From Candidatus Binatia bacterium (lineage in GTDB: Bacteria > Desulfobacterota > Binatia > Bin18): DNA of 64,000 bases. The DNA lies in assembly GCA_022820725.1 (NCBI GenBank), contig JAJEFA010000014.1:419398-483397 (forward strand), in the 5' to 3' direction. Shown one piece after another: positions 16,487-25,955 of this stretch. A program made the translations under genes and the position numbers. Below the pieces are notes generated by a model. The model had not been told where the DNA came from and ran no database searches. It saw only the letters and a list, made by a program, of their open reading frames with translations. Positions within the stretch are counted from its first letter, which is position 1, and each line of letters opens with the position of its first letter.

Positions 16487-17884
16487 ATGGAAGCACAGAC
16501 GACATATCCGCCGGTTGCTGCGGCCTCTCCTCAGGGACCTCCGCAACCGCCTTCCCTCGAACATCTCGTCATTCAGGCCGAGCTGGGTCAGGACGAGATG
16601 GTGCGGACGGGGATAGCCGCCCTCCATCCGGCGGATACCGCAGAGTTATTGAATGTGCTGGAAGAGCCTGAGGTGAAATTCAAGGTGTTTGGCTTTCTGG
16701 CCGCCCCGCAGGCAGCCGAAGTCTTAAGTCTCGTTTCCGCACACACCCAAGACGATCTCGTTGAACGCTTGTCGGATGACGGGCTCGGAGACCTGATCGA
16801 ATATCTTGACTCCGATGATGCCACGGACCTGCTGGCCTCCCTCTCGGCCCGACGCGCCAAAGCCGTCCTCGACGAAGTGCCGCAGGATCTGTCCGATGAA
16901 GTCACCCAACTCTTGCGCTATCCCGAGGATACGGCTGGCGGAATCATGCAGGTCGAGTACATGGCCGTGTCCCAAGGCACGCGTATCGACCAAGCCACTG
17001 AGATGATTCGCAGCCGGAGCGATGAAATCCCGGATATCCACAGCGTCTTTATCGTCAATAACACCAATCGCCTGGTTGGCGTCCTCCCCCTCCGAAAGTT
17101 TATTCTCGCCCGCCCGGCTGATCTTGTCGAAACCGTCATGGACCAGCAGGTCATTTCGGTTCGGGCGGACCTGGACCAGGAACAGGTCGCCCAGATGTTC
17201 AAGAAATATGACCTGATCTCTCTGCCCGTGGTCGATAGCGAGGGATGCTTACTCGGGCGTATTACGGTCGATGACGTGGTTGATGTCATGGAGGAGGAGG
17301 CGACGGAAGACATTTATAAGCTTGCCGGTCTGGATGAAGAGGAAGAAGTGCTGGACTCGCCCTGGCAGTCCATCCGTCTTCGTTTACCTTGGCTGGCGCT
17401 CAATTTGATAACCACCACGCTGAGCGCCCTTGTCATTGCTTTTTTTGAAGGAACGATTCAGCAAATTGCCATTGCCGCGGCCTTTATGACTATTGTTGCG
17501 GCCCAAGGTGGGAATGCCGGCGTGCAAACGCTTACCGTCATTGTGCGCGGTATTGCGCTGGGGGAAGTTCCGCTGACACAAACCAAGCGAGTGTTAGTCA
17601 AGGAACTGACCATCGCGCTGGGCAACGGTCTGGCTCTTGGTGCTGCGGCCGGCGTTGTTGCCTACCTGTGGAAGGGCGATGCCACACTGGGGATCGTGCT
17701 GGCGCTGGCGCTGCTGGCCAACTTGATCATTGCGGCGTTTGTCGGGAGCGTGGTCCCTCTGACTCTCCGCCGCGTGGGTGTTGACCCGGCGGTGGCCTCA
17801 AACGTGTTTGTGACAGCCTGCACCGATATTTTTGGCTTTCTGTCTTTTTTGGGCATTTTAACCTTGTTCTTACAATTTATCTGA
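16487..17884 (+). CDS. mgtE: MgtE-type magnesium transporter/channel
   Basis: A 465-residue inner-membrane Mg2+ channel. Order: an N-terminal MgtE helical domain (LHPADTAELLNVLEEPE through LLRYPEDTAGGIMQ), two CBS domains (VEYMAV... and DQQVISVRADLDQEQVAQMFKKYDLISLPVVD) that sense cytosolic Mg2+, then a five-helix pore domain with IVAAQGGNAGVQT, the family's signature in the pore, and ending FLSFLGILTLFLQFI. I start at the ATG at 16487; the upstream in-frame part encodes only a palindromic element. No ribosome-binding site is obvious at this ATG. Confidence 0.95.
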   Translation: MEAQTTYPPVAAASPQGPPQPPSLEHLVIQAELGQDEMVRTGIAALHPADTAELLNVLEEPEVKFKVFGFLAAPQAAEVLSLVSAHTQDDLVERLSDDGLGDLIEYLDSDDATDLLASLSARRAKAVLDEVPQDLSDEVTQLLRYPEDTAGGIMQVEYMAVSQGTRIDQATEMIRSRSDEIPDIHSVFIVNNTNRLVGVLPLRKFILARPADLVETVMDQQVISVRADLDQEQVAQMFKKYDLISLPVVDSEGCLLGRITVDDVVDVMEEEATEDIYKLAGLDEEEEVLDSPWQSIRLRLPWLALNLITTTLSALVIAFFEGTIQQIAIAAAFMTIVAAQGGNAGVQTLTVIVRGIALGEVPLTQTKRVLVKELTIALGNGLALGAAAGVVAYLWKGDATLGIVLALALLANLIIAAFVGSVVPLTLRRVGVDPAVASNVFVTACTDIFGFLSFLGILTLFLQFI

Positions 17885-18028
17885 AGGAGCGACACAAGCG
17901 TCCCTTCTGTCGTGCAAGGAAACCCAGACCTATCAATTTCTCTAATAATAGAAATTCGTATAATTCAGGCGGATTTATCTTCCCACGCCGGCTTGTTCAT
18001 GCTATAGAAACCCTCATACTATCGAGAA

Positions 18029-18115
18029 CACACGTATACATAGCTGAGTTCTCCCCGACTCAGCGTGTATCAGGGCCCGTAGGTTTCCCCTCCTTTTTCC
18101 TGCGGGCCTTTTTTT
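18029..18115 (+). ncRNA. candidate small RNA with own promoter and terminator
   Basis: No open frame is credible here. A sigma-70-like promoter is visible: TTGTTC (17993-17998), an 18-bp spacer and TACTAT (18017-18022). About 7 bp later starts an 87-nt stretch with one strong hairpin (18036-18049 with 18058-18070, arms ending AGCTGAGT / ACTCAGC) and then the intrinsic terminator at 18074-18115. Promoter, structure and terminator together suggest a free-standing small RNA; it could instead be a leader attenuator for the GST-like gene that begins at 18208. No family is recognised. Confidence 0.5.
18074..18115 (+). terminator. strong intrinsic terminator
   Basis: GGCCCGTAGG (18074-18083) pairs with CCTGCGGGCC (18099-18108), followed by a run of seven or more T. 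It ends the candidate small RNA and may also stop read-through from mgtE. Confidence 0.85.
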
Positions 18116-18207
18116 ATTCCTCATATTTTGCATCTTTTGTCCCGCCTCATCCGTCTGTATAAGCAGACTGTGCAGTATTTGAAAATATAACAGCGAAGGA
18201 GGAGCGG

Positions 18208-18927
18208 ATGAAAATTGTCAGCTTTAAAACGTGTCCTTTTGTTCAACGCGTCACCGCCCTGCTGGAGGCCAAGCACGTCCCGTACGATGTCGAATATATC
18301 GACCTCAGCAAGAAGCCGACGTGGTTTCTCGAAGCCTCCCCTAATGGCCAGGTGCCGATTCTGATAACAGATGACGACCAGGTTCTGTTCGAATCCGATG
18401 CGATTGTCGAGTACCTCGATGAAACGACAGGAGACCCCATTACCGCCAACGATCCGGTCAAGAAAGCCCAAGACCGCGCCTGGTCCTATCTGGCGTCAAA
18501 GCATTACCTGCCGCAATGCAGTGCGCAACGCAGTCCGGATGAACAGACACTGGAGGAAGGCCGAACAACATTAGGCACGGCTTTCGCAAAAATAGAATCT
18601 CGGCTTGGGGAAGGTCCATACCTTGATGGAGATATTCTGGGTATGGTGGATATCGCCTGGCTGCCCTTGCTCCATCGCGCCGCGATTATCGAACGCTATA
18701 CGGACTTCGACTTTCTCGGGGCATTTCCAAAAGTGAAGCGATGGCAGGAAGCCATACTGGCAACAGGAATTGCCGAAAAGTCGGTCGCTGGGGATTTTGA
18801 GAGCCGATTTACTGCATTTTACTTGGCGGATACGACCTATCTTGGCCAGCTCGCGAAAAAACAATCCGGAACAGCCTGCTGTGGACCAACGGAATGTCGC
18901 GAGGAAGACCTCGCGTGCTGCGCATAA
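18208..18927 (+). CDS. glutathione S-transferase family protein with Cys-rich tail
   Basis: A 239-residue cytosolic GST-fold protein. The thioredoxin-like N-domain opens MKIVSFKTCPFVQRVTALLEAK, with an active-site Cys in CPF (omega/glutaredoxin-like type), followed by SPNGQVPILI and ESDAIVEYLDE, the glutathione-binding segment; an all-helical C-domain follows. The last 20 residues are unusual: TACCGPTEC then DLACCA, six cysteines not part of the GST fold. GGAGGAG precedes the ATG. Its neighbour 160 bp on is the arsenite exporter Acr3, so a role in arsenic or thiol stress is plausible; the tail could bind a soft metal(loid). That is inference. Confidence 0.85.
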   Translation: MKIVSFKTCPFVQRVTALLEAKHVPYDVEYIDLSKKPTWFLEASPNGQVPILITDDDQVLFESDAIVEYLDETTGDPITANDPVKKAQDRAWSYLASKHYLPQCSAQRSPDEQTLEEGRTTLGTAFAKIESRLGEGPYLDGDILGMVDIAWLPLLHRAAIIERYTDFDFLGAFPKVKRWQEAILATGIAEKSVAGDFESRFTAFYLADTTYLGQLAKKQSGTACCGPTECREEDLACCA

Positions 18928-19089
18928 CCACCAGGACTGTGGCCCACGCGTACTCTCAATACTGGAATATGCACAGTTCATGCAGATGTCTTTGCTCTGT
19001 AACGTCAGTGTCATATTCTTTGGCTTAGGTCACATGGCCTGAGTTCTTCCCTTTTGGACTCCGTCTTCTTTCAAGAGTAGAGTACACCA

Positions 19090-20349
19090 ATGGCAACAAA
19101 ACCGTCTCCGTTTAAGCCGTCGCAGGGGTTGAGTGTTTTTGAGCGCTACCTCACCGTCTGGGTCCTGTTGTGCATTGCCGCGGGTATCGGCCTGGGGAGT
19201 GTCGCGCCGGGTATTGCGACCTTTCTTGACGGGCTTTCCCTGTACGTTGGCGACGCGCCGGTGATCTCGATTCCGATTGCGATTTGTCTGTTTTTCATGA
19301 TGTACCCCATCATGGTCAAAATCGACTTTGCCGAGGTCATTCGAGCGGGGAAAAGCGTCCGTCCGGTTGGACTTACCCTGTTTGTCAATTGGGCCATCAA
19401 GCCCTTCACCATGTATGCGATTGCCGTGCTTTTTCTCGGAACCTTCTTTCTCGACTTGATCGGCCCGGATGCCGTTGACCACGTTAAGATGCCGTTCGGT
19501 CTCAATCTGCCGGTAGGGTCGTCTTACGGCTCTGGAACCGTCGTACTGATTGACGGCCTCAAGATGCTGGAGGTGCCGCTGTGGCGCAGCTATCTAGCGG
19601 GCTGTATCCTGCTCGGTATCGCGCCTTGTACGGCCATGGTCCTGGTCTGGGGCTATCTGGCCAAGGGGAATGACGGTCTGACTCTGGTGATGGTCGCGCT
19701 GAACTCTCTGACCATGCTCGTCCTGTATGGCGTGCTGGGCGATGTACTTCTCGGGATCGGCCGTCTGCCCGTCCCCTGGCAAGCCTTGCTGCTGTCCATT
19801 GGCGTGTATGTCGCCCTTCCTCTGGTAGCAGGCTATTGCTCCCGTCAGTGGATTATGCGGACCAAAGGCGAACAATGGTTCCGGGAGCGGTTTCTGCACT
19901 TTCTCACGCCGGTCACCATTAGCGCTCTGCTCATCACCCTGGTCCTGCTCTTCTCTCTCAAGGGCGAAATGATTCTGTCCAATCCGCTGATGATAGGCTG
20001 GATCGCGATTCCTCTCTTCATTCAAACAGTCCTTGTTTTCGCCCTGGCGTACGGACTGGCGAGAGTCCTCAGACTGTCGTACCAAAATGCAGCCCCAACC
20101 GCGCTCATTGGTGCCTCCAACCATTTCGAGGTTGCTATTGCCACGGCAACCATGCTGTTCGGGCTGTCATCCGGAGCCGCCCTAGCGACCGTTGTGGGGG
20201 TGCTCATCGAGGTCCCGGTGATGCTGCTGCTGGTGCGCTTCTGCCAGCACACCGAGGGCTGGTTTGCCTCGACCGCCCCCGCTCCTACCCTCCAATCCGC
20301 TCAGGGAGTATCACCTCAGGAAGGGCAAACCACCGTGCAGCAGCATTGA
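19090..20349 (+). CDS. acr3: arsenite efflux transporter Acr3
   Basis: A 419-residue inner-membrane permease of the Acr3 (bile/arsenite/riboflavin transporter) family, which expels arsenite. It opens with [18 protein letters not shown] and shows the conserved [19 protein letters not shown], the essential Cys in [14 protein letters not shown], and the C-terminal [39 protein letters not shown]. About ten membrane segments. No ArsR or arsenate reductase gene lies next to it; the only candidate partner is the Cys-tailed GST-like gene upstream. Confidence 0.95.
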   Translation: MATKPSPFKPSQGLSVFERYLTVWVLLCIAAGIGLGSVAPGIATFLDGLSLYVGDAPVISIPIAICLFFMMYPIMVKIDFAEVIRAGKSVRPVGLTLFVNWAIKPFTMYAIAVLFLGTFFLDLIGPDAVDHVKMPFGLNLPVGSSYGSGTVVLIDGLKMLEVPLWRSYLAGCILLGIAPCTAMVLVWGYLAKGNDGLTLVMVALNSLTMLVLYGVLGDVLLGIGRLPVPWQALLLSIGVYVALPLVAGYCSRQWIMRTKGEQWFRERFLHFLTPVTISALLITLVLLFSLKGEMILSNPLMIGWIAIPLFIQTVLVFALAYGLARVLRLSYQNAAPTALIGASNHFEVAIATATMLFGLSSGAALATVVGVLIEVPVMLLLVRFCQHTEGWFASTAPAPTLQSAQGVSPQEGQTTVQQH

Positions 20350-20436
20350 AAATCATTGTTTTTTTCACAGGCTTGCCATATTCCTGCAATCTCACATTCC
20401 TACTGTCCCCTCTGGTCGTAAGGAGGGAACGCACTG

Positions 20437-20850
20437 TTGAAAAAGGTTCTGGTAGTAGAGGATGAGCCCAGTATTGCTCATCTGATCGCCTATAATCTGG
20501 AGCGGGCGGGCTACTGCGTCGAAATCGCCGAAGATGGAGAGCAGGCCTGCACAGGGGTTGAATCCTTCGGACCCGACCTGGTGACGTTAGACCTCCTGCT
20601 GCCGCTGAAAAGCGGCTGGCAGGTTCTCGAATATATCCGCCGGTATCCAGATGCGCGCGTTCGTCAGGTCCCGATTATTGTGGTGAGCGCCCTTGCTTCC
20701 CAGCGGCAGCAACAAGAACTGCAACACCGCGGCGTACACCACTGTTTAAGCAAGCCATTTTCCATTTCCGAACTCTGTCGGCTTGTCCACCACCAGTTCT
20801 CCCCCGCTTTGAACAAGTCGATACCCGCAGGCTGTCGGGCAATCGGCTAA
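20437..20850 (+). CDS. single-domain response regulator (receiver only)
   Basis: A 137-residue CheY-like receiver. The phosphoacceptor lies in PDLVTLDLLLPLKSG, the acidic pocket in VVEDEPS, the switch Ser in IIVVSALAS and the Lys in CLSKPFS. There is no output domain. The start is TTG at 20437, with AAGGAGGG 8 bp upstream. It sits just ahead of the phosphate uptake genes but on its own, with 190 bp and a Pho box between it and oprP; a link with PhoR is only suggested by position. Confidence 0.85.
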   Translation: MKKVLVVEDEPSIAHLIAYNLERAGYCVEIAEDGEQACTGVESFGPDLVTLDLLLPLKSGWQVLEYIRRYPDARVRQVPIIVVSALASQRQQQELQHRGVHHCLSKPFSISELCRLVHHQFSPALNKSIPAGCRAIG

Positions 20851-20898
20851 CCTCGTCGATACATACCCGACCTGGATTTTCACACACTCATAACGACC

Positions 20899-20916
20899 CT
20901 GTCACTTTCTTGTAAC
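20899..20916 (+). promoter_or_regulatory. Pho box upstream of oprP
   Basis: CTGTCACTTTCTTGTAAC fits the two 7-mer direct repeats of the PhoB site (CTGTCAT, 4 bp, CTGTMAY) at most positions. It lies about 125 bp before oprP, with a TTACCCT -10-like hexamer about 9 bp downstream. It would put the oprP-pst-pho run under PhoB. Confidence 0.65.
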
Positions 20917-21042
20917 AGCCCGCCCTTACCCTGTTTACCTCTGGCCCGCACGAGAGGGGGTGATCTGCGGAAACATGCGTCAATCGAGGTACTGGAGAAA
21001 AGTCAGAGCAAGCATTCAACACTGGAGGAGGAGATATACTAT

Positions 21043-22458
21043 ATGAGACGATTGGGATTAGCGTTCTGCGTCGGCCTTGTTGCGGCCGGGCTGTTGCTGG
21101 CACGACCAGCCCAGGCCAAGAATGTGGCCGCCGAAATCCTGGATATTCTGAAAGCCAATGGGCAGATCAGCGAGGAGCAGTACCGCGATCTGATGATTAA
21201 GGCCCAGGCTGAGGATGAGAAGGCCGAAGCCGCATCGAGCCTGACCCAAAAGGTCGAGGGCTTAGAGAAAAATGTCGGCAAGAAGAACTTTCTGGCTGCT
21301 TACTGGAAGAATGGGCTGCGGCTCGACTCGGCCGATGGTAAATTCAAGCTGAAGATTGGTGGTCGGATCCAGAACGACTGGGCCGTCTACAGCACGGACA
21401 AGAAGGTCCGGCGACAGTTTGGTCGAATCGGCGATGGCACGGAGTTCCGGCGGGCGCGCTTCTTCATGGAAGGTAGCGTCTACGGCAACATCAAGTATAA
21501 GTTTCAGTACGACTTCGCCAGCTCCGATCCATTCAAGGATGCCTATATTCAGTTGAGGAAGCTCCCGCTGGCCGGGACCTTTACGGTCGGCCATTTCAAG
21601 GAGCCGTTCTCGCTCGAAGAACTGAATAGCAGTAAATATCTTACCTTTATGGAGCGCTCGCTGCCCAACGTGTTCTCCAGTGGCCGTAACCTCGGCGTGC
21701 GCTTGAACCGGGCCTTTCTGGATAAGCGCGCCACCGCGGCGTTTGGCTTCTTCCGTGAGGGCAATCCGGCCGACACCAGCACGACCTTCGGCAATAGCGG
21801 AATCTATAATGCCACGACCCGGTTTACGATTCTGCCCTGGTATCAGGAAAAGGGCCGGCAGCTCTTCCACCTTGGGCTGTCATACCGGCACGCCTTCCAC
21901 GATAAGGGCAACAAGATTCGGTGGCGTCAACGGCCCGAAGCCCACCTCGGCCCTCGATTCGTGGAAACTCCGAAGTTTCACATCGAAGATGTGGACTACT
22001 TCAACCCCGAAGTGGCCCTGGTCTACGGTCCGGCCTCATTGCAGTTCGAGTGGATGAGCGCTCTGGTTGACCGACCCTCAGGAGACGATATCCAGTACGA
22101 TGGGTTTTACGTCTTCGGCAGTTTCTTCCTGACCGGAGAGCATCGGGCCTACAAGACCTCGAATGGGGCGTTCGACCGGGTTAAGCCCAAGAACAATTTC
22201 GACTGGCAGGGTGGCTACGGGGCCCTGGAACTCGCGGCTCGCTACTCGATGCTGGACCTGAACGACAAGGACATGAACGGTGGCGAGTTGAGTAACTTCA
22301 CCTTCGGCGTTAACTGGTATCTCAACCCCAATATGCGCTTCATGCTGAACTATGTGCGCGCGATGTTGGATGAAGATGACTGTTATTACAAAGGCGACAT
22401 GGGTGACCACTGCGGCGATGCCGATATCGTCCAGGCGCGCTTCATGGTCGATTTCTGA
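21043..22458 (+). CDS. oprP: phosphate/polyphosphate-selective porin (OprO/OprP family)
   Basis: A 471-residue outer-membrane porin. A signal peptide (cleaved after ARPAQA) is followed by a short helical/coiled-coil segment (AAEILDILKANGQISEEQYRDLM) and a beta-barrel that starts at FKLKIGGRIQNDWAVYS and continues through EFRRARFFMEGSVYGNIKYKFQYDF, both typical of OprP/OprO. It ends in Phe (ARFMVDF), as outer-membrane barrels do. It has a good ribosome-binding site (GGAGGAGGAG) and a Pho box upstream, and is followed after 24 bp by pstS. Confidence 0.93.
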   Translation: MRRLGLAFCVGLVAAGLLLARPAQAKNVAAEILDILKANGQISEEQYRDLMIKAQAEDEKAEAASSLTQKVEGLEKNVGKKNFLAAYWKNGLRLDSADGKFKLKIGGRIQNDWAVYSTDKKVRRQFGRIGDGTEFRRARFFMEGSVYGNIKYKFQYDFASSDPFKDAYIQLRKLPLAGTFTVGHFKEPFSLEELNSSKYLTFMERSLPNVFSSGRNLGVRLNRAFLDKRATAAFGFFREGNPADTSTTFGNSGIYNATTRFTILPWYQEKGRQLFHLGLSYRHAFHDKGNKIRWRQRPEAHLGPRFVETPKFHIEDVDYFNPEVALVYGPASLQFEWMSALVDRPSGDDIQYDGFYVFGSFFLTGEHRAYKTSNGAFDRVKPKNNFDWQGGYGALELAARYSMLDLNDKDMNGGELSNFTFGVNWYLNPNMRFMLNYVRAMLDEDDCYYKGDMGDHCGDADIVQARFMVDF

Positions 22459-22482
22459 AGCAATCCCTACGGAGGAGAGAGT

Positions 22483-23451
22483 ATGAAAATACGGAAAATA
22501 CTGGCTATCTGTGGAGCTCTGACCCTGAGTGCTTCTCTGGCGAGCGCCCAGACGATTCAGGTCGACGCTGACCTGCCCAGCTATGAAAAGGTCAGCGGTA
22601 TCTCGGGCAACCTGAACAGCATCGGTTCGGACACACTCAACAACCTGATGACCCTCTGGGCCGAAGGGTTTAAGAAAGTCTATCCCAACGTGAACGTCCA
22701 GATCGAAGGCAAAGGCTCAAGCACCGCCCCCCCGGCGTTGATTGAAGCCACGGCCCAAATCGGTCCCATGTCCCGTGCTATGAAAAGCAAAGAGATGGAC
22801 GAGTTTGAGAAGAAGTTTGGGTACAAACCGACCCCGATTCGGACCTCGCTCGACTCACTGGCCGTCTTTGTCAACAAGGACAATCCGGTCCAGGGCCTCA
22901 ACATTCAGCAGGTCGATGCCCTGTTCTCGAAAAACCGCAAATGTGGCGCGATTCTGGACACCGCTACCTGGGGAGACCTGGGTCTGACGGGCAACTGGAC
23001 CTCGGCCCCGATCAGCCTGTACGGCCGGAATTCCGCCTCGGGCACCTACGGCTTCTTCAAGAAGGTTGCGCTGTGCAAGGGAGACTACAAGGATACGGTG
23101 AAAGAGCAGCCGGGTTCGGCTTCCGTGGTCCAGGGCGTGAGCGAAGACCGCAACGGCGCGGGCTATAGTGGTATCGGCTACACGACCTCGGGCGTGCGCC
23201 CGATCCCCTTGGTCAAAGAGGGTAGCAACTATGTCGAGCCCACCTATGAGAACGTGGCCAGTGGGAAGTATCCCCTGTCCCGTTTCCTGTATGTCTATGT
23301 GAACAAGGAGCCGAACAAGGCGCTCGATCCCCTGACCAAGGAATTTCTCAAGTTTGTCCTGAGCAAAGAAGGTCAAGAGATTGTGGTCAAGGACGGGTAC
23401 TATCCCATGTCTGCCAAGCTGGTAAATGAAGACCGGGCAGCCTTGGAATAA
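22483..23451 (+). CDS. pstS: phosphate ABC transporter substrate-binding protein
   Basis: A 322-residue periplasmic phosphate-binding protein. Signal peptide MKIRKILAICGALTLSASLASA, then SGNLNSIGSDTLNNLMTLWAEGFKKVYPNVNVQIEGKGSSTAPPAL, where the SD and GSST residues form the phosphate pocket, and YGRNSASGTYGFFKK. It feeds PstCA. It is preceded by GGAGGAGAG and lies 24 bp after oprP. A palindromic element follows its stop, before pstC. Confidence 0.95.
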   Translation: MKIRKILAICGALTLSASLASAQTIQVDADLPSYEKVSGISGNLNSIGSDTLNNLMTLWAEGFKKVYPNVNVQIEGKGSSTAPPALIEATAQIGPMSRAMKSKEMDEFEKKFGYKPTPIRTSLDSLAVFVNKDNPVQGLNIQQVDALFSKNRKCGAILDTATWGDLGLTGNWTSAPISLYGRNSASGTYGFFKKVALCKGDYKDTVKEQPGSASVVQGVSEDRNGAGYSGIGYTTSGVRPIPLVKEGSNYVEPTYENVASGKYPLSRFLYVYVNKEPNKALDPLTKEFLKFVLSKEGQEIVVKDGYYPMSAKLVNEDRAALE

Positions 23452-23476
23452 ACGCCCCTCTCTCGTAGACCTTCGA

Positions 23477-23529
23477 AAGAGGAAATGTGTCCAGCACTAT
23501 GTCTGCTATTGGAGGACACGTTTCCTCTT
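23477..23529 (-). repeat. palindromic element (family A), between pstS and pstC
   Basis: AAGAGGAAATGTGTCC and GGACACGTTTCCTCTT, starting 25 bp after the pstS stop inside the pst run. Confidence 0.9.
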
Positions 23530-23621
23530 CATACCAGGATGAAGGAACAGAAGGGCGGAGGTCCCCCGCCCTTTTATCTACCGCTTGCCCTGTTCGCAGA
23601 ATAGCATAAGGTAGGTTTACC

Positions 23622-25955
23622 ATGCCGGAGACGCAGGAACGTCCATCCCAACCGTCATCGCTGCCGGCCGCAAACGGAGCGCAGCCGGTTGGCGTCCGTC
23701 TCTCGGCGACTGAAGATAAAAGCCGGCTCCAGCGGAAAAAACTGGTTGATAAGGCTGCGACTATTCTGATCACCTTTGGTGGCTTTGCCGTTATTCTGAG
23801 TATTGCCGCCATTCTTTTTGTGATCGTGGCCGAAACCGTACCCCTCTGGAAGGCGCCCACTGCGGAGCTTGAGACCCCGCCAATTCCGCTGACCGACCTG
23901 GTCGGCAGCGGACCCCATGCGGATGTCCTGGCGCTGGGCATCGATGAATATCGAGAAATCGCCTACACCATTACCCAGGCGGGAACCGTTGATTTTCTGT
24001 CCCTCACGGACAACCAACTCCTCCAGCGCTATGAGGTCCAAGCCCTGCAGGGGCGGCAGATCACCGCGATCCACTATCGTAATCTGACGCACACCGCCGT
24101 GCTCGGAACCGCCGACGGTATTGTCATTCCCCTGACGATTTCCTTTCCGGTCTCGTTTGAGGGTAAGACCCGGATCAGTACGCCCAAGGTCACGGAAGAC
24201 GAGGCAATCGCCCTCGACCCACAAGGCCGGGCTATTCGGGCGCTGACCTACCAGAGCACCAGTGAAGACGAGGAGAAGATGACCCTGGCCGCTCTGCTCG
24301 GCCCACGCACCCTCCTCTTCCTGTCTCGAACAGTCGAAGAATCATTCTTAGGTGAGACGCAGGTGTCGGAGCACCGGATAGAGCTCTCAGCCGCGCTGGA
24401 TGCGAATACGACGGCGTTGACCCTAGATGCGGAACAGCGAAACCTGTTTGCCGCGTTGGAAACCGGTGACGTGATCCATTGGGATATTCGCGACGCGGCT
24501 GCGCCCCAGGTCAAGCCGCGCTTGCGGAGTCAAGAGCGGGCTCCCGTCCGGGCAATGGCCTGGTTGATTGGCGACCGCTCTCTCGTCATGGGAGATGACG
24601 CCGGGGGGGTGAGTGTCTGGTTTCAGGTACGCGACCAGGATAATCCGGCCGAACTCCCCTTTCGTGAAATTCATGTGATGCAGTCTCACGAAGCCCCCAT
24701 CACGACCATCTCCCCTTCTCCACGGAATAAAGGCTTTGCGACCGGTGATACCAGCGGTACGGTCCGCATCCAGTATTCAACAACCGAAACCACCATGTTG
24801 AGCCGCGATACGGCCGGTAGCTCGATTACGCAGCTCGCCTATGCCCCACGGACAAATGGTATCGTTGCCCTCAATCAAGAAGGCCAGCTGTACAACTGGG
24901 CGGTTGATAATCCCCATCCGGAGATCACCCTCTCGGCTCTGTTCGGAAAGGTCTGGTACGAGGGCTATGACACCCCGGACTATACCTGGCAGTCCAGCAG
25001 TGGAACGGACGACTTTGAGCCGAAATTCAGCCTTTCCCCGCTGGCCTACGGGACCTTAAAAGGAACATTTTACGCCCTGCTGTTGGCCATTCCTCTCAGC
25101 CTGTGTGGCGCGTTGTACACCTCGCAGTTCATGCATCCGCGGCTGCGCAATCTCGTCAAGCCTTCGGTCGAGGTGATGGCCGCCTTGCCCAGCGTCGTGC
25201 TCGGCTTTTTTGCCGGTCTGTGGCTGGCACCCTTGGTGGCCGACATGGTGCCCGCCCTGTTATTGATATTTATCGTGCTGCCCCTGGTGACCCTGGGCGC
25301 GTCATGTGTCTGGCGGTTGCTGCCCCTGAGCTTTCGCAGCAGTCTGAAACCGGGTGTGGAACTCCTGTTCCTAGTCCCGCTAATCATGCTCGCCATCTAC
25401 GTCTGTGTCGTGCTGAACAATCCGCTTGAGGCCGCCTTTTTCGCCGGTGATTTTCCGCAATGGCTGTACGACACCTCCGGGGTTCGGTATGACCCCCGCA
25501 ACTCGCTGATTGTGGGTTTTGCCATGGGCTTCGCCGTCATCCCCATTATATACACTATCTGTGAGGATGCTTTTTCCAACGTTCCTCAGCATCTGATCTC
25601 GGGGTCGTTAGCGCTGGGAGCGACGCGCTGGCAAACGGCCCTGCGGGTCGTGCTGCCAACGGCCAGCCCCGGTGTATTCTCGGCCATTATGATCGGCTTT
25701 GGACGAGCGGTCGGGGAAACCATGATTGTCCTCATGGCCACCGGTAATACGCCCGTCATGGACTTTGATCCCTTTACCGGCTTCCGCGCCCTATCGGCGA
25801 ATATTGCCGTGGAAATCCCGGAAGCGCCCCACGGCGGGACGCTCTACCGTATTCTCTTCCTGGCTGCTTTGTTGCTCTTTATTTTGACGTTTCTGGTCAA
25901 TACCGCGGCGGAAGTTGTCCGCCAGCGCTTACGAGATCGCTATGGCCGCATCTAA
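23622..25955 (+). CDS. pstC: phosphate ABC transporter permease PstC, long form
   Basis: A 777-residue inner-membrane permease. After a cytoplasmic stretch, one membrane helix (about residues 45-72) leads to a roughly 390-residue periplasmic region with WD/beta-propeller-like strands (HYRNLTHTAVLGTADG, AMAWLIGDRSLVMGDDAG). The permease domain follows with six or so helices and the EAA loop GATRWQTALRVVLPTASPGVF. Long PstC forms with this periplasmic insert are known in Pseudomonas-type organisms. It overlaps pstA by 14 bp. Confidence 0.92.
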   Translation: MPETQERPSQPSSLPAANGAQPVGVRLSATEDKSRLQRKKLVDKAATILITFGGFAVILSIAAILFVIVAETVPLWKAPTAELETPPIPLTDLVGSGPHADVLALGIDEYREIAYTITQAGTVDFLSLTDNQLLQRYEVQALQGRQITAIHYRNLTHTAVLGTADGIVIPLTISFPVSFEGKTRISTPKVTEDEAIALDPQGRAIRALTYQSTSEDEEKMTLAALLGPRTLLFLSRTVEESFLGETQVSEHRIELSAALDANTTALTLDAEQRNLFAALETGDVIHWDIRDAAAPQVKPRLRSQERAPVRAMAWLIGDRSLVMGDDAGGVSVWFQVRDQDNPAELPFREIHVMQSHEAPITTISPSPRNKGFATGDTSGTVRIQYSTTETTMLSRDTAGSSITQLAYAPRTNGIVALNQEGQLYNWAVDNPHPEITLSALFGKVWYEGYDTPDYTWQSSSGTDDFEPKFSLSPLAYGTLKGTFYALLLAIPLSLCGALYTSQFMHPRLRNLVKPSVEVMAALPSVVLGFFAGLWLAPLVADMVPALLLIFIVLPLVTLGASCVWRLLPLSFRSSLKPGVELLFLVPLIMLAIYVCVVLNNPLEAAFFAGDFPQWLYDTSGVRYDPRNSLIVGFAMGFAVIPIIYTICEDAFSNVPQHLISGSLALGATRWQTALRVVLPTASPGVFSAIMIGFGRAVGETMIVLMATGNTPVMDFDPFTGFRALSANIAVEIPEAPHGGTLYRILFLAALLLFILTFLVNTAAEVVRQRLRDRYGRI

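Larger units (their letters stand above)
17885..18207 (+). other. mgtE / GST-like intergenic region
   Basis: Contains AT-rich sequence (17930-17980), the candidate small RNA with its promoter and terminator (17993-18115), and a 90-bp leader for the GST-like gene with a GTCTG...CAGAC inverted repeat near 18150-18170. No protein-coding gene is supported. Confidence 0.6.
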
